The notes under the pieces are model-generated. The model was given only the letters and a program-made list of their open reading frames with translations, did not search any database and was not told where the DNA came from. Positions 6,301 through 14,900 of a stretch of 24,794 nucleotides of DNA are shown piece after piece. The DNA is from a virus: IMG/VR virus record IMGVR_UViG_3300017760_000086, positions 1 to 24,794 of that record. One strand, 5' to 3'. Numbering within the stretch: position 1 is the stretch's first letter; every line of letters begins with the position of its first letter. A program made the translations under genes and the position numbers.

Positions 6301-7604
6301 GTATTTGCAGGCACATTTGACAAAATTGAACTAAGAGATCCATTGTAATTGACGACCGAAGAGATGTTCGAAATGGTTGAGCCTACTGATGAATATGATC
6401 TAAAAGATTCTGGAGGATTTTCAGTAGTAAAGGTTGGAGTCGCCCCACTCGCCGCGGTGTCGAATACAGTAATATCTCTTGAAACAGGAAGAGGTATATC
6501 TATGATTTGTCCTGCTGTAAATCCTTCACCACGAACTATGCCAGATGCGGATGTATTAGTTGAAGGTACAGTCGGATAAAGTTCAGGGCTGCTTGTAGCT
6601 ACATACGGCTCGAAAGTGTCAAACCCTGTTCCTGTGGCTTCGAAACCAGCATGTTGTGTGTCACCCGAATAAAAGAAATTCCCTGCTTCTTGGATGGTTG
6701 CTGTAAGTATAGCACCAATATTATCTGTAGTTAATACTCTAAAGGTTGGTTGTACGTTAAGAGTTAAATTTAAAGTTGCACTATATATCTCTGTTTCATC
6801 TACGTCCTGCGACGCGTCGTATCGGACAATTTTACTTGCACGCATTGGTACATTAACAATATCACCGGGAGAAAACCCGCTTCCTCCTGAAGTTACTTGT
6901 ATTGTTTGCATAGCAAATCGTGGTGCGCCACCGCCAAGCCATCTAGAAATTAAGACTACAGAGGCGGGTGCACCTTGTCCATTTAAGTTCACAGAGGTTA
7001 AAGAGGCTCTACTTGTTGCAGCGTCAAATGTGCTATTAGCACTAATTACTGCAGGAGCATCTACAATTTCAAAATTGTCTAGGGCCCCGGTCGTAACTAC
7101 ATTAGTAACTTTTACATCTGTATTAGTAAAAAAGTGTGTAAGAGATGTAGTCGCTGCGTCAATCGCTGCAGCTTGAGTAGAGTTTACACCACCTACATTA
7201 AGTCCAATTCTATCGCCTACACTTACTTTAGCGCCAAAGGCAATAGCATCAGCTTCGCCAGTTGATCCAACCGGCGCTGATTGTCCAAAATTAATAATAA
7301 ACGAATTTAATGAAACACCATCAGGCCCGCGTATACTTCCTGTTGCCCAGTTTGAATGTGCCGCGGATTCTAACCGCATATGCACATCTGAAGATAAGTG
7401 TGGATTAAACAAAGGTAACGAGCCAGGGTGCGTACCAAAATTTTGAGTTTCTTCGTTCGGATTATTAAAATGACCCGGACCAATAGCGTCAGAATAGTAT
7501 TCTGATAATTTTACTAAAGGCTGATTAGAAGCTGTATCCCCTAAGACTTGATCAACCTCAGAAGCTTTAATTGGGCCAGATGTTTGTAAACTATTTTGTG
7601 ACAT
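3333..7604 (-). CDS. Modular tail fibre: repeats, F5/8C domain, Gly-rich tip, short S74 tail
   Basis: This 1423-residue fibre has four parts. Residues 1-235 are an N-terminal region (starts MSQNSLQTSGPIKASEVDQV), probably for attachment. Residues about 236-1010 hold five copies of a module of the form GSGF-x-x-x-DI-V-x-V/I-P, then N-x-QPTF-x-V, then G-x-I-L-x-A-x-I-E-x-x-G-x-F-x-Y. The second copy is split by an F5/8 type C (discoidin) domain at about 405-560 (WMQIDLGESKAVAGVVTQGR, FVRTFFVEHSNDG, VARYIRIYPVTYN). Residues about 1234-1350 are glycine-rich and resemble the T-even gp38 adhesin (KITGKGGNGGG, then FICGGGGGGASG). The last 71 residues start SDRRLKRNI and contain YRGVMAQELLDTHP, a short S74-type chaperone. 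In that family the serine starts a self-cleavage that releases the chaperone after trimer folding. The start overlaps the preceding S74 fibre gene by 14 bases. The protein is most likely a receptor-binding long fibre or fibre tip. Confidence 0.88.
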   Translation of the reverse strand: MSQNSLQTSGPIKASEVDQVLGDTASNQPLVKLSEYYSDAIGPGHFNNPNEETQNFGTHPGSLPLFNPHLSSDVHMRLESAAHSNWATGSIRGPDGVSLNSFIINFGQSAPVGSTGEADAIAFGAKVSVGDRIGLNVGGVNSTQAAAIDAATTSLTHFFTNTDVKVTNVVTTGALDNFEIVDAPAVISANSTFDAATSRASLTSVNLNGQGAPASVVLISRWLGGGAPRFAMQTIQVTSGGSGFSPGDIVNVPMRASKIVRYDASQDVDETEIYSATLNLTLNVQPTFRVLTTDNIGAILTATIQEAGNFFYSGDTQHAGFEATGTGFDTFEPYVATSSPELYPTVPSTNTSASGIVRGEGFTAGQIIDIPLPVSRDITVFDTAASGATPTFTTENPPESFRSYSSVGSTISNISSVVNYNGSLSSILSNVPANTPQSWRVSQLGKNNIDSGDYSEWMQIDLGESKAVAGVVTQGRVNSQFVRTFFVEHSNDGFAFSSVDSGNIFTGNTDGATEVTNMFTVGVVARYIRIYPVTYNDNGTDDMTGQDEGWPSMRAGVVTSNITTGEITYNAALTVYTQPTMEVITVDAAGGILTLDLENAGSFVYIPAASPTNKFGLGTGFDLSNVTYGAGSSEFTVGQLAEPEGVSASISFDSEFFSTNYGAPASIFFRDIGNGSYYDWRLRINVISIPSGGTGSGFAVNDIVDIPLALTETHYSSDDDGNDYTNNNTLTLFTQPTFRVNAVDSNGKILAASIENGGSYYYSGVGNSRWGLPGGSHAAESRNFTGSDTLTIPSTDNTAIAGGISTRQSFIKSVNVIPGGGGSGFAVNDIVDVPLQSSSIKQLEDNDGDFSLLTNLILNVQPTFKVTGVGSDGEITSAQVENSGNFVYSSALPGEFDRLPAAITMTSASIGSYNLGSSFQMATISIPSGGTGSGFSVGEILNVPLVSSKHGWFYESDDETSDTYYYSGNIGMPESPLILNIQPTIKVLTVGTQGEILTAQIEEPGSFRYYSVASSSYNFGKVNVGAGNSPPLNVYAQSDNNIPSTATISETYSFSFSTTKTFGLGGESINDRFNNAIPASWAAAQTLSVASTQTMVHPSNTVAIQFNTEFKAGAGGASIADINQMEGLLGMYSTTPSDDPNLGIVNNHLTFSRPISFGDLYGDSRSFVHTITSNQTDLNLNTYLVEQGWNQNERVLLTIASTAHIHATSTSNYALTVGAFPQGLVIINNGKITGKGGNGGGTNGAGASGQAGSNAGPAIHFTAPSEYIITNNGFICGGGGGGASGSSAMKSGGGGGAGGGNGGYGDAEYSENAGGVGATVPGNAGGDGAEDSDGKAGHGGQAGGSGGTGRDTSDRRLKRNIKWVAKSSEGINIYEFKYLWGFKTYRGVMAQELLDTHPQAIKKGLFGFYKVNYNLIDVKFEVL
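5100..5141 (-). repeat. 42-base direct repeat, copy B
   Basis: The 42 bases on the plus strand here match 5481-5522 at 41 of 42 positions; the only difference is c at 5108 against t at 5489. The repeat encodes the GSGFAVNDIVDVPL segment of the fourth fibre module. The copies are 381 bases (127 codons) apart and in frame. Confidence 0.93.
5481..5522 (-). repeat. 42-base direct repeat, copy A
   Basis: This is the partner of 5100-5141 with one mismatch. It encodes GSGFAVNDIVDIPL of the third fibre module. Such DNA identity, against much weaker identity among the other modules, points to recent duplication or gene conversion. Confidence 0.93.
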
Positions 7605-10290
7605 TGCGCTTAAGTTCTTCTACTTCTTTTTGTAGATCCTTAACCGCTTCAATCAATAAGCCAACTACATTTCCATACGCAACTGATTTAGTTTTATCTT
7701 CATCATTGTTTGTTATAACAACTTCAGGAAGAACTTTTTCAATTTCTTGGGCGATTACACCAATGCCCTGTTGTCGTGTATCTTTACGTGTGTATTGTAC
7801 TCCTCGTAGTTGAGTTACTTTTTCAAGAGCGTTAGGGATCGTTGTTATATTTTCTTTCAGTCTTTCATCAGAGAACGCTGTTATATCACCTTCTGCTAAA
7901 ATTTGTCCATTAACATGAAGTCTTTGAGAAATTACGGGGTTAGTTCCGGTCAATCCAATACCAACGAAACCATTGTTACCAATCGACATACCGTTGAATG
8001 GATCATCTCCAACATCCAAATATCCTTCACCCGACGTTGAAAAGCTTAATCTATCGCCTGAGTTATCATAGTGAATAAGTCCTCTAACAGCACTATTTTC
8101 GCCATCGTTAAAATTAATGTTACATTTTCCGCTAATAGAACTTAGTATAGTCATACCAGACTCTGAAGAATTAGATTTACCAATGACTAAATCCCTCGCT
8201 CTTTCATTAATGACTGACGCGTCAGTTCCGTATTGAGTTAATCTACCAGAATTATCAATTCTAAAATACTCTGTTGAACTAGTTAAACCGCCTGTACCGA
8301 ATGATATCATATCTTCACCAAGATTAGTATCACCTGCAGAATTTGTAGTGGTGTTATGACCAAAGTCAATATAACCATTTGAACGAACAGTCGCACTACC
8401 TGTTGTAGTAAAATCTTCTGTATCTAATCTTTGAATACGGAATCGCGAAGTTGCGGATGTTGGTGTTGCATCATCAGTAGTTTTTCTGTAATGTCTAAAT
8501 ACAAGCTTGTCATGGTTGTTAATGTCTGTAGAAGCATCTCCATCAGAAGGATTATCGTTTTCTACTCCATAACCAGTATCCGCGTCAAGTCTAAGGTGCT
8601 CGATAAGGTTACCTGCAGTCACACCTAATTTTTGCGAACCTCCAATATGTAAAGAGGCGCTGCTTGCAGACGTTAAAGCAACAGGCGAATTAATACATAC
8701 CTTTCCTCCATCGGTGCCAAACATTTTTACTGCGGTGAGTTCTGTACCTACTTGACGAACTTTAAATAGCAATTCAGCACTATGATCGGAAGGGCCCGTC
8801 CAAGCGTTTAGTGTTTGACACACTATTCTACCTCCAGAAACAAATCCGCTTCCTTGATACCCTTGGAAATTAACTTCACCAAGTTTTGAATTATCAATAG
8901 AATTGCCTTTTGCAGCATTAGTACCTCCTGAGGTTCTTAACGTTATCCGCGCGCCTTCTTTTTCATCAGTACCCGCAGGAGCATTAGCCTCAAATAAAAC
9001 ATTATCTAATCCACCATTACCTACAACGTGAAGGTCTCCTCCAGGAGACGTGGTTTTAATACCTACCTTTCCTTCAAAATATGCTTTTTCTTTTTGCACA
9101 ACAAATGCTGTACCCCAAGTAACTGGATTGTCAGCAGTAGGCGTTGCATCGGTCGAAACTTTAATTTCGACTTTAGCGCTAGTAGCATTTCCTAAATTCT
9201 TTTCACCAATGTATGCTGCGGCAGTTCCGGTGTGTGTAAACTCTTCACGCGAAGGTGTTTCACTTTGATCTACCTTATGTCCACCTCGAATATTTACTAT
9301 TCCTACACCATCGTCGTGTGTAATTAAATGCTTTCTGCCACTTCCTAAAAAGATTGCGTTATCATTCTCCAATACAATACTATCTGCTTTAGCATTACCT
9401 TTTACTTCCAACTCATTAGTACTTCCAACATCATCGCTTGTTGTCAAATTACCAACCATTACAAATCCATCGCGCGCAATTAAACTTACATGGTCAACAG
9501 TTGCAGAATCTGTAGCTGTAGTTTGAAGCATAATCTTTTTACCAGTATCAGCACTCAATATTAAATCACCAGCACCGTGATTAACTATTTTGAAATCTTT
9601 AGCAGTATCGCGAATGATATGTGGTTTTATAGTTGCGTCAGTTACTAAAGACTGAAAAAGTATTTGTGAATTACCATCGCTTGTTCTTCCATCACCCATC
9701 TTAAGTAGTGCAGTGCTTGTTGTGTTAGCACCACCAATAGTAATATTTGGTGTAGTTGTACCAAGATCTATATAATTAAAGGTGTCGTCAGCAAGATCGC
9801 GTACTCTAAATCTTTCAGCGTCAATAACAACTTCACCAGGCTCACTTGTATGGTTGTTTCCAAATAACTCGATACTACCACCACTAGCTGCTGCATCAAG
9901 TCCTCCACATAAGACAAGCTTACTTAGTGTTGAAGAAGTAGGATCAGTTGCCCTAATTACCTGCGTAAGAATATCACCCGTGACTTTTAAAACACCATCA
10001 CTACCACTTCCTCCATCAACGGTTAAATCTATTCCGGTTTGACCGCTTATGTTAATACCAACACCCTCTGTATTTTCAGATATGTATGATGATATAGAAC
10101 CCATACTGCTAGTACCGGCATCACTAGATGCTAATCTATTTAATGTCCTTATTGCGTTACTTGTGTCTTTAGTATAAATTTTACCATCAACAAGGTTAAT
10201 CGCAAGTTCCCCTTGATCTATATCAGCCGTTCCAGGTGCGGCGGTGTTAGTCGAATTAGCGGTTTGAATTATTGTTTGATATGTTGGCAT
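7591..10290 (-). CDS. Tail fibre with C-terminal S74 intramolecular chaperone
   Basis: This is an 899-residue fibre. The N-terminus (MPTYQTIIQTANSTNTAAPG, then DQGELAINLVDGKIYTKDTS) is the usual start of phage fibre proteins that carry a 'GELAINxxDGKIYxK' attachment segment. The long middle is beta-rich, with fibre motifs such as VGIKTTSPGGDLHVVG (about 410-425) and VGIGLTG followed by RLHVNGQILAEG. The last 93 residues form the S74 domain: S807 in FSDERLKENI, the GIGVIAQEIEKVLPEVV core, and a C-terminal coiled coil (LLIEAVKDLQKEVEELKRN). In this family the domain helps the fibre trimerise and is then cut off at the serine, leaving about 806 residues. An exact TATAAATA lies 5 bases before the ATG with no Shine-Dalgarno sequence. 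The gene overlaps the following fibre gene by 14 bases. Confidence 0.9.
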   Translation of the reverse strand: MPTYQTIIQTANSTNTAAPGTADIDQGELAINLVDGKIYTKDTSNAIRTLNRLASSDAGTSSMGSISSYISENTEGVGINISGQTGIDLTVDGGSGSDGVLKVTGDILTQVIRATDPTSSTLSKLVLCGGLDAAASGGSIELFGNNHTSEPGEVVIDAERFRVRDLADDTFNYIDLGTTTPNITIGGANTTSTALLKMGDGRTSDGNSQILFQSLVTDATIKPHIIRDTAKDFKIVNHGAGDLILSADTGKKIMLQTTATDSATVDHVSLIARDGFVMVGNLTTSDDVGSTNELEVKGNAKADSIVLENDNAIFLGSGRKHLITHDDGVGIVNIRGGHKVDQSETPSREEFTHTGTAAAYIGEKNLGNATSAKVEIKVSTDATPTADNPVTWGTAFVVQKEKAYFEGKVGIKTTSPGGDLHVVGNGGLDNVLFEANAPAGTDEKEGARITLRTSGGTNAAKGNSIDNSKLGEVNFQGYQGSGFVSGGRIVCQTLNAWTGPSDHSAELLFKVRQVGTELTAVKMFGTDGGKVCINSPVALTSASSASLHIGGSQKLGVTAGNLIEHLRLDADTGYGVENDNPSDGDASTDINNHDKLVFRHYRKTTDDATPTSATSRFRIQRLDTEDFTTTGSATVRSNGYIDFGHNTTTNSAGDTNLGEDMISFGTGGLTSSTEYFRIDNSGRLTQYGTDASVINERARDLVIGKSNSSESGMTILSSISGKCNINFNDGENSAVRGLIHYDNSGDRLSFSTSGEGYLDVGDDPFNGMSIGNNGFVGIGLTGTNPVISQRLHVNGQILAEGDITAFSDERLKENITTIPNALEKVTQLRGVQYTRKDTRQQGIGVIAQEIEKVLPEVVITNNDEDKTKSVAYGNVVGLLIEAVKDLQKEVEELKRNVTK

Positions 10291-10295
10291 ATTGT

Positions 10296-10303
10296 TATTT
10301 ATA
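10296..10303 (-). promoter_or_regulatory. T4-type late promoter TATAAATA
   Basis: This is an exact TATAAATA on the minus strand between the oxygenase stop and the S74 fibre ATG. If it works as in T4, where the element spans about -13 to -6, transcription would start at or next to the A of the ATG at 10290, giving a leaderless mRNA. Confidence 0.68.
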
Positions 10304-10319
10304 CAAATTGTTATGGTGT

Positions 10320-10865
10320 TTAATAAGCAAATCCTAATGAAACTCTATTCGTTTGAGAACCTACACAGTGCCAATATAAAGATTCTTTTGATGAACTTAG
10401 TTTAAATTTTTTTATTTGCCAACCTTTAATATCGTAGTTTGTTTTAATTTCTCCTGTGGTGTTATCTTGATATCGAAAAAAACTTTTGTTATCTTCTTGA
10501 GCCCATATTAAATAAATTCTATTTGGTTTTCGTGTATTAGTGTTACTGTTCGTGTGCCAGCCGCAATAAGCATTAGGCGGATATTTAAAAAATCCACTTG
10601 GACGAGGCCTGTGGTCTATTTCTTCTTCTATTAAAGACACAAGATTGCTAAGAGGATTACGAAAATCAAAAATTATTCTATTGTCATTGAATTCGAGATG
10701 TCGAGCTTTTGGTAAATCACCATTTTTTTGTATACTGCTTAATGTTGTATCAGATAATTTAGTTTCCATATCAAGTGAAGTAGGTTTATATAAATTTTGC
10801 ATAATTCTAGTGTTTCCAATATTTAGCAAAATATTATCACACTCTTTTAAAATTTTATCGTTCAA
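10320..10865 (-). CDS. 2OG-Fe(II) oxygenase-like protein, probable TTG start
   Basis: The protein is 181 residues from the TTG at 10865. The C-terminal half has the double-stranded beta-helix pattern of 2-oxoglutarate/iron oxygenases: GFFKYPPNAYCGWHTNSN, then RIYLIWAQEDNKSFFRY, then LYWHCVGSQTNRVSLGF. Candidate iron ligands are H104 and H166, with R174 for 2-oxoglutarate. The acidic ligand of the usual HxD is Asn here (H104-T-N106). I chose TTG because AGGAGGAGAGGGAG ends 6 bases before it and the TTG begins one base after the stop of the preceding gene (TAA-A-TTG). The longer starts, a TTG at 10964 and an ATG at 10949, lack ribosome sites and would overlap that gene by about 80-98 bases. The family hydroxylates proteins, nucleic acids or small molecules; the target is unknown. 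The setting among fibre genes suggests modification of a virion protein or a host factor. Confidence 0.76.
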   Translation of the reverse strand: MNDKILKECDNILLNIGNTRIMQNLYKPTSLDMETKLSDTTLSSIQKNGDLPKARHLEFNDNRIIFDFRNPLSNLVSLIEEEIDHRPRPSGFFKYPPNAYCGWHTNSNTNTRKPNRIYLIWAQEDNKSFFRYQDNTTGEIKTNYDIKGWQIKKFKLSSSKESLYWHCVGSQTNRVSLGFAY

Positions 10866-10866
10866 T

Positions 10867-11889
10867 TTAATCTCCCTCTCCTCCTGGTTCTTCACCTGAG
10901 AATCTAAGTTTTGCAAAACTTTCTCCGCATGTATGACCCGTAAATTCATGAGATTTTTTTTCAAAATCTTTTAAAAGCATACCACCAAAGCTAGTAACAT
11001 CTGAACGGGAAGAATGTTGACTACCAAACGTATCAACAACGGGAACATATACAGAATCTTCTGTCCACGCAATGCTTGGTAAATTATTTTGTGTTCTGCC
11101 TGCTGTCAAATAATTATATGACGAACCGTAAGCGCCGAAATATCGCCAAATTGCAGCGGCGCCGTTAACAACCTGATACGATGCACCTGATGATCCCCAT
11201 TCAAATCTGAAATACGGGATCATTATAGTTCCTTTATTTCCTAGTATTATACTTCTTTCATAATTTGGTTCTTCATTTTCATCATCATATTCGCCATGGT
11301 TACCATTCGTAAAATTTTTATTGTTATTTCCACCTAGGTTGTTCCAAAAAGTATTATTATAATAATTACCGGTGGATGTGCCATTGCTAAAGGAATTTCT
11401 TACATCACCTATGTTAATACTTTGTATTCCACCTGTAGAATTAAGTGTGCAACTGTGCCATCTGAATGTATGCTGCATAGTACTTCTATTCCAAGGGTGT
11501 GTGCCTGCATTTAAAAATCCTTCTACTTGAGCGCCAGAAGTAAAGCCTGCACCTCTGTTAAATATTTGAATGGCTCCTGCAGTCTGCCCACTCACGCGCT
11601 GAACACCTGGCTGATCAGATACCGTTATGTATGTGTTGGTGGATCCACTTCCTATACCAGCAGGAAAAATGCGCCCTAGAAATCCTTGTCGCCCATAGCC
11701 ATTACCAGTGTTATAATAACCACGCGGCGTCAAATTTCCAGTTTGTAAATCACTAGTTATAGGATTTTTTCTCCAAACCTCTTGACCGTCAATTACTAAA
11801 TAACAAACTTCTTTATCGGCACCGCCGTTAGGCTTAAAAACAACACTTTCTGTGTCAGCGTTATCTAATGATATATTTTGTGTAGGCAT
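10867..11889 (-). CDS. Virion structural protein, unknown fold (340 aa)
   Basis: The protein starts MPTQNISLDNADTESVVFKP and continues EVCYLVIDGQEVWRK. From memory, this opening occurs in proteins beside fibre genes of T4-like marine phages. Residues about 50-330 are rich in Gly, Asn, Ser and aromatics (RGYYNTGNGYGRQGFLGRIF, NNTFWNNLGGNNNKNF, AIWRYFGAYGSSYNYLTAGR), as in beta-structured fibre or adhesin proteins. No catalytic motif is visible. The C-terminus ends in a Gly/Glu-rich tail (EEPGGEGD) whose codons double as the purine-rich ribosome site of the next gene. The ATG lies 17 bases after the stop of the collar-domain fibre, with only AAAGTG in front of it. Its role is inferred: a fibre or fibre-attachment component. 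Confidence 0.72.
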   Translation of the reverse strand: MPTQNISLDNADTESVVFKPNGGADKEVCYLVIDGQEVWRKNPITSDLQTGNLTPRGYYNTGNGYGRQGFLGRIFPAGIGSGSTNTYITVSDQPGVQRVSGQTAGAIQIFNRGAGFTSGAQVEGFLNAGTHPWNRSTMQHTFRWHSCTLNSTGGIQSINIGDVRNSFSNGTSTGNYYNNTFWNNLGGNNNKNFTNGNHGEYDDENEEPNYERSIILGNKGTIMIPYFRFEWGSSGASYQVVNGAAAIWRYFGAYGSSYNYLTAGRTQNNLPSIAWTEDSVYVPVVDTFGSQHSSRSDVTSFGGMLLKDFEKKSHEFTGHTCGESFAKLRFSGEEPGGEGD

Positions 11890-11906
11890 ATATTCACTTT
11901 ATTTCA

Positions 11907-14900
11907 TTACGATGTTATAGTTAAAGTCTTTGTACTAGCGTTATAATCAAAGTCTGCACCTGCATTTGCATCAACATATTCTTTTGTAGCGATTGCTTTA
12001 TCACCAGCATCCGTTATATCGCTTATACGTACTTTCGGCAAGGTTGCTTGAGCGTAAACGTTTCCACTCACGTTTTTAATTACTAAAGCAGCATTTGATT
12101 CTAATTTCATGTTATCCGCTCCAGTGTCACCAACAGTCAACCAAACTTGATCATTACCTCCTACTATCACAGCATCGTTCTTAGCGACTCGTATACCTGT
12201 AATAAACGCATTTGGCATTGCGGGTGATGTATCTTCGCTTGCAGAACCATCGCCTAACGACCTATGTCCTACTCGTGTTCTTCCATAAAGTAGGTTATCT
12301 TGACCAGTTTCTTGTGTACTTGGATATTGCTGGTAATTGTATACAACAAGTCTTCCTCTTACGTTTGTTCTTCCAGTTGCATCCCAGTAAGGATGACCTG
12401 CTTGAAGACTTATGCTTTGCGTGTCAAATCCTAATTCACCTACTGATCCGCCCGTACTTGTAAAGTCATCGGCGTTAAGATTAACTGAAAGTGCTGCAAC
12501 TCTATCGCGTTTAACTTTAATAATATAAGTAAGAGCCACGTAAGGAGGATAGTTATTTGTACTATTACTTCCTGCGGATCCAGTGTTTCCAGTACCTGCA
12601 GAATCTGTATTGAAAGCGGCTTTATTACTTACAGTTACAGATCCACTATTGCTGCTTGTTCTTCCTCTATTAGGTGTGGCGCTACTACCTGTTAATTCGT
12701 ATTCCTTATTTTCATTCTGATACGGACTTCCGGGCGCGTCTCTATCATTCGCGCGTTTTATAAAATTACTGCTACTTATAGCAGCAGTAGCAGCCGTCAA
12801 GGAATCACTATTAACAACATAGTGGAAGTGGTCAGCTGAACTCGCGCTGTGTCCGTGCGATGGAATTTCGTGCGTGTGGCTAGGTCCTGTATGTGTGTGT
12901 GAAGGCATAGTAGCTGCTGCGGTACCTTTAGCATTACCAACTTCAAAGTTAGTAAGACCGGTTTGTCTTCCTACAACAACCCTTTGTTTTAAATTGGGTA
13001 TTTTAAAATTGCTTATACCACTACCACCATAAACATTACCAATTGCATCATATAAGAATTGAACTTCATCAGACTCGATTAGTCCAGAAGCTTCTAAGCC
13101 ACCTGTGCCTCTAACTCGTTGTCCCAAACATTCAACCCAACCAGTCGGTATAGTTGATGATTGGCCGGCCCATGGAACTACAGATCCAATTGGCATTGTT
13201 TCGTCTCGATTGAATACCGTTTGATTAAATGTTTGCGCGCCAAAGTTCAGCCATTGAAGAGTACCATTACCATCGGTGTCGCATAAAACACGATTTACGT
13301 TTCCACTCACCGCACCTGTATTACGGCCGGTCGGCCATGTGTATGTCAAATTTCTGATTTGCGTGATACCTTCGCCTCCAGTAACTTTCAGTTGAGTTGG
13401 AAATTCAGAGTACGCATTCGCACCATTATTACCAGAACTGCCGGGATGTATTATTAATCCTTCTTTAAGTTCTCCATCATCACCAGCAGTGCTGTCGACA
13501 TTCAGCGCTGTACTAAATACCAATCTACCTTTGCCATCTCTAGCACTACCAGTTTTAACACAAGAAATTCTTCCAGCTAAATGTGTATGATCAACTTTAA
13601 AGTGAGGTGTATTTTTTAATAAATCTGAACCTGTAGAATCAGGAATATGAAAATCGATTGCAGGTCCATGTCCGGCCGCCGAGGTACCATCATCGCTTGA
13701 TAAGTTATCACCAATTGCTAAAGTAAGCATAGTGGTTGATGTCCCACCCCCAATGCTATGATCTTTGGTTTGACCAATAAACAATTGTTGCTTCATGCTA
13801 TTATGCATGCGTGGATCATTACCATCGGCTATAAGATAACCAGCCGCAAGATGGGAATGACCACTTAAGTTATCAGCATAATTAGCAAAGTCGTCGGAAT
13901 ATTCACCTTCCTTATAGCCACTATCTGAACTAAATCTAAATACTCCACCGTTTGGTAAGGTTCCTGTTGCGCTATCATCATGCCATATATGATCTAAATT
14001 ATCTGTCCCATATTGGTAGAAAACAAGTGCACCTTGATTTAAATGAACACCGCCGTTAATAAATGCCGCGATATTTGTGTTATAAGTTCCTGTACCATCA
14101 TTAGTGGTTGTTAATAACTCGTTATGACCTATATAAAGATTAGCGCTAGGATCACCATCAGTTGAATCGTGCGAATCAAGAATTAATCCTGCTGGCATTC
14201 TATCTACTTGGATACTTTGAATAATTACATCGTCTGCGGTTGAAGCCCAAGCTTCACCCGTCGTGGTATCTGATGTAGCATTATAAGATACGTACTTATT
14301 AATAAAAACAATGTCAGCAAACTTTGCAGCTGGATCAAATTTCTTTTTATTAGTTCCGTTATCTGCATTAAATCCATTTATAATCGCGCTATATTCTGTT
14401 ACAGCATTATTTGGAAGTGCAGTGTTCGAAGCAATACCATAATTGAAAGTAAATGCATCATCTGTACTTAACGCCTGCAAGTCAGCGTTTAGTCCAATAA
14501 ATCCAAGATATATTCGATTCTCGCCACTTGTTGCTAAATTTTTAATTCTTACTTTTACTCGGTACTTTGCAAACTCGTCAATAGGCATCCTTGTAGAAAT
14601 TCTAGCCCATTGCCTCATTTTTCCGGTAACGGAACCCTGTGTTTGATCTGCAGCGTTGGCTAATGTAAAGCGGACACCACCTTGTGCCGAATCATACGTT
14701 ACTGAATCACTTGGGTCCCATACACCATTAGTGCCATCAATTACAGTTTCGGTTCCTGTCGTTGCACCTGTGGGCAATACTGCAGCTCGACTAACTCTAC
14801 CACTCCAATCAAAATCACCTAAATAAAAAGATCCACCGATTATAGTACCTGTCCCTTGATCTGAACCAAGACCATTAGTAATACGCCGCCAATCGTTAAA

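Larger units (their letters stand above)
4575..6899 (-). repeat. Five-copy module array inside the 1423-aa fibre gene
   Basis: Five related modules can be aligned by eye at residues about 236-312, 358-606 (interrupted by the F5/8C domain), 686-763, 815-890 and 924-1010 of the fibre. Each opens with a Gly/Ser-Gly-Phe turn and a DIV-x-VP or EIL-x-VP strand, has a variable acidic loop, then L-x-x-QPT-x-x-V, and ends with GxI-L-x-A-x-I-E-x-x-G-x-F/Y-x-Y. Copies three and four are nearly identical at the DNA level over 42 bases; the others differ more. The modules probably build a repeated beta-structured shaft. Confidence 0.8.

Noticed and set aside
6694-7176. Plus-strand frame of 160 codons
   Set aside because: It is opposite the N-terminal and first-module region of the modular fibre, has biased composition and no family signature, and is best explained as a shadow.
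10866-10964. TTG at 10964 or ATG at 10949 as the oxygenase start
   Set aside because: They overlap the previous gene by about 80-98 bases and lack ribosome sites, whereas the TTG at 10865 has a strong one with good spacing.
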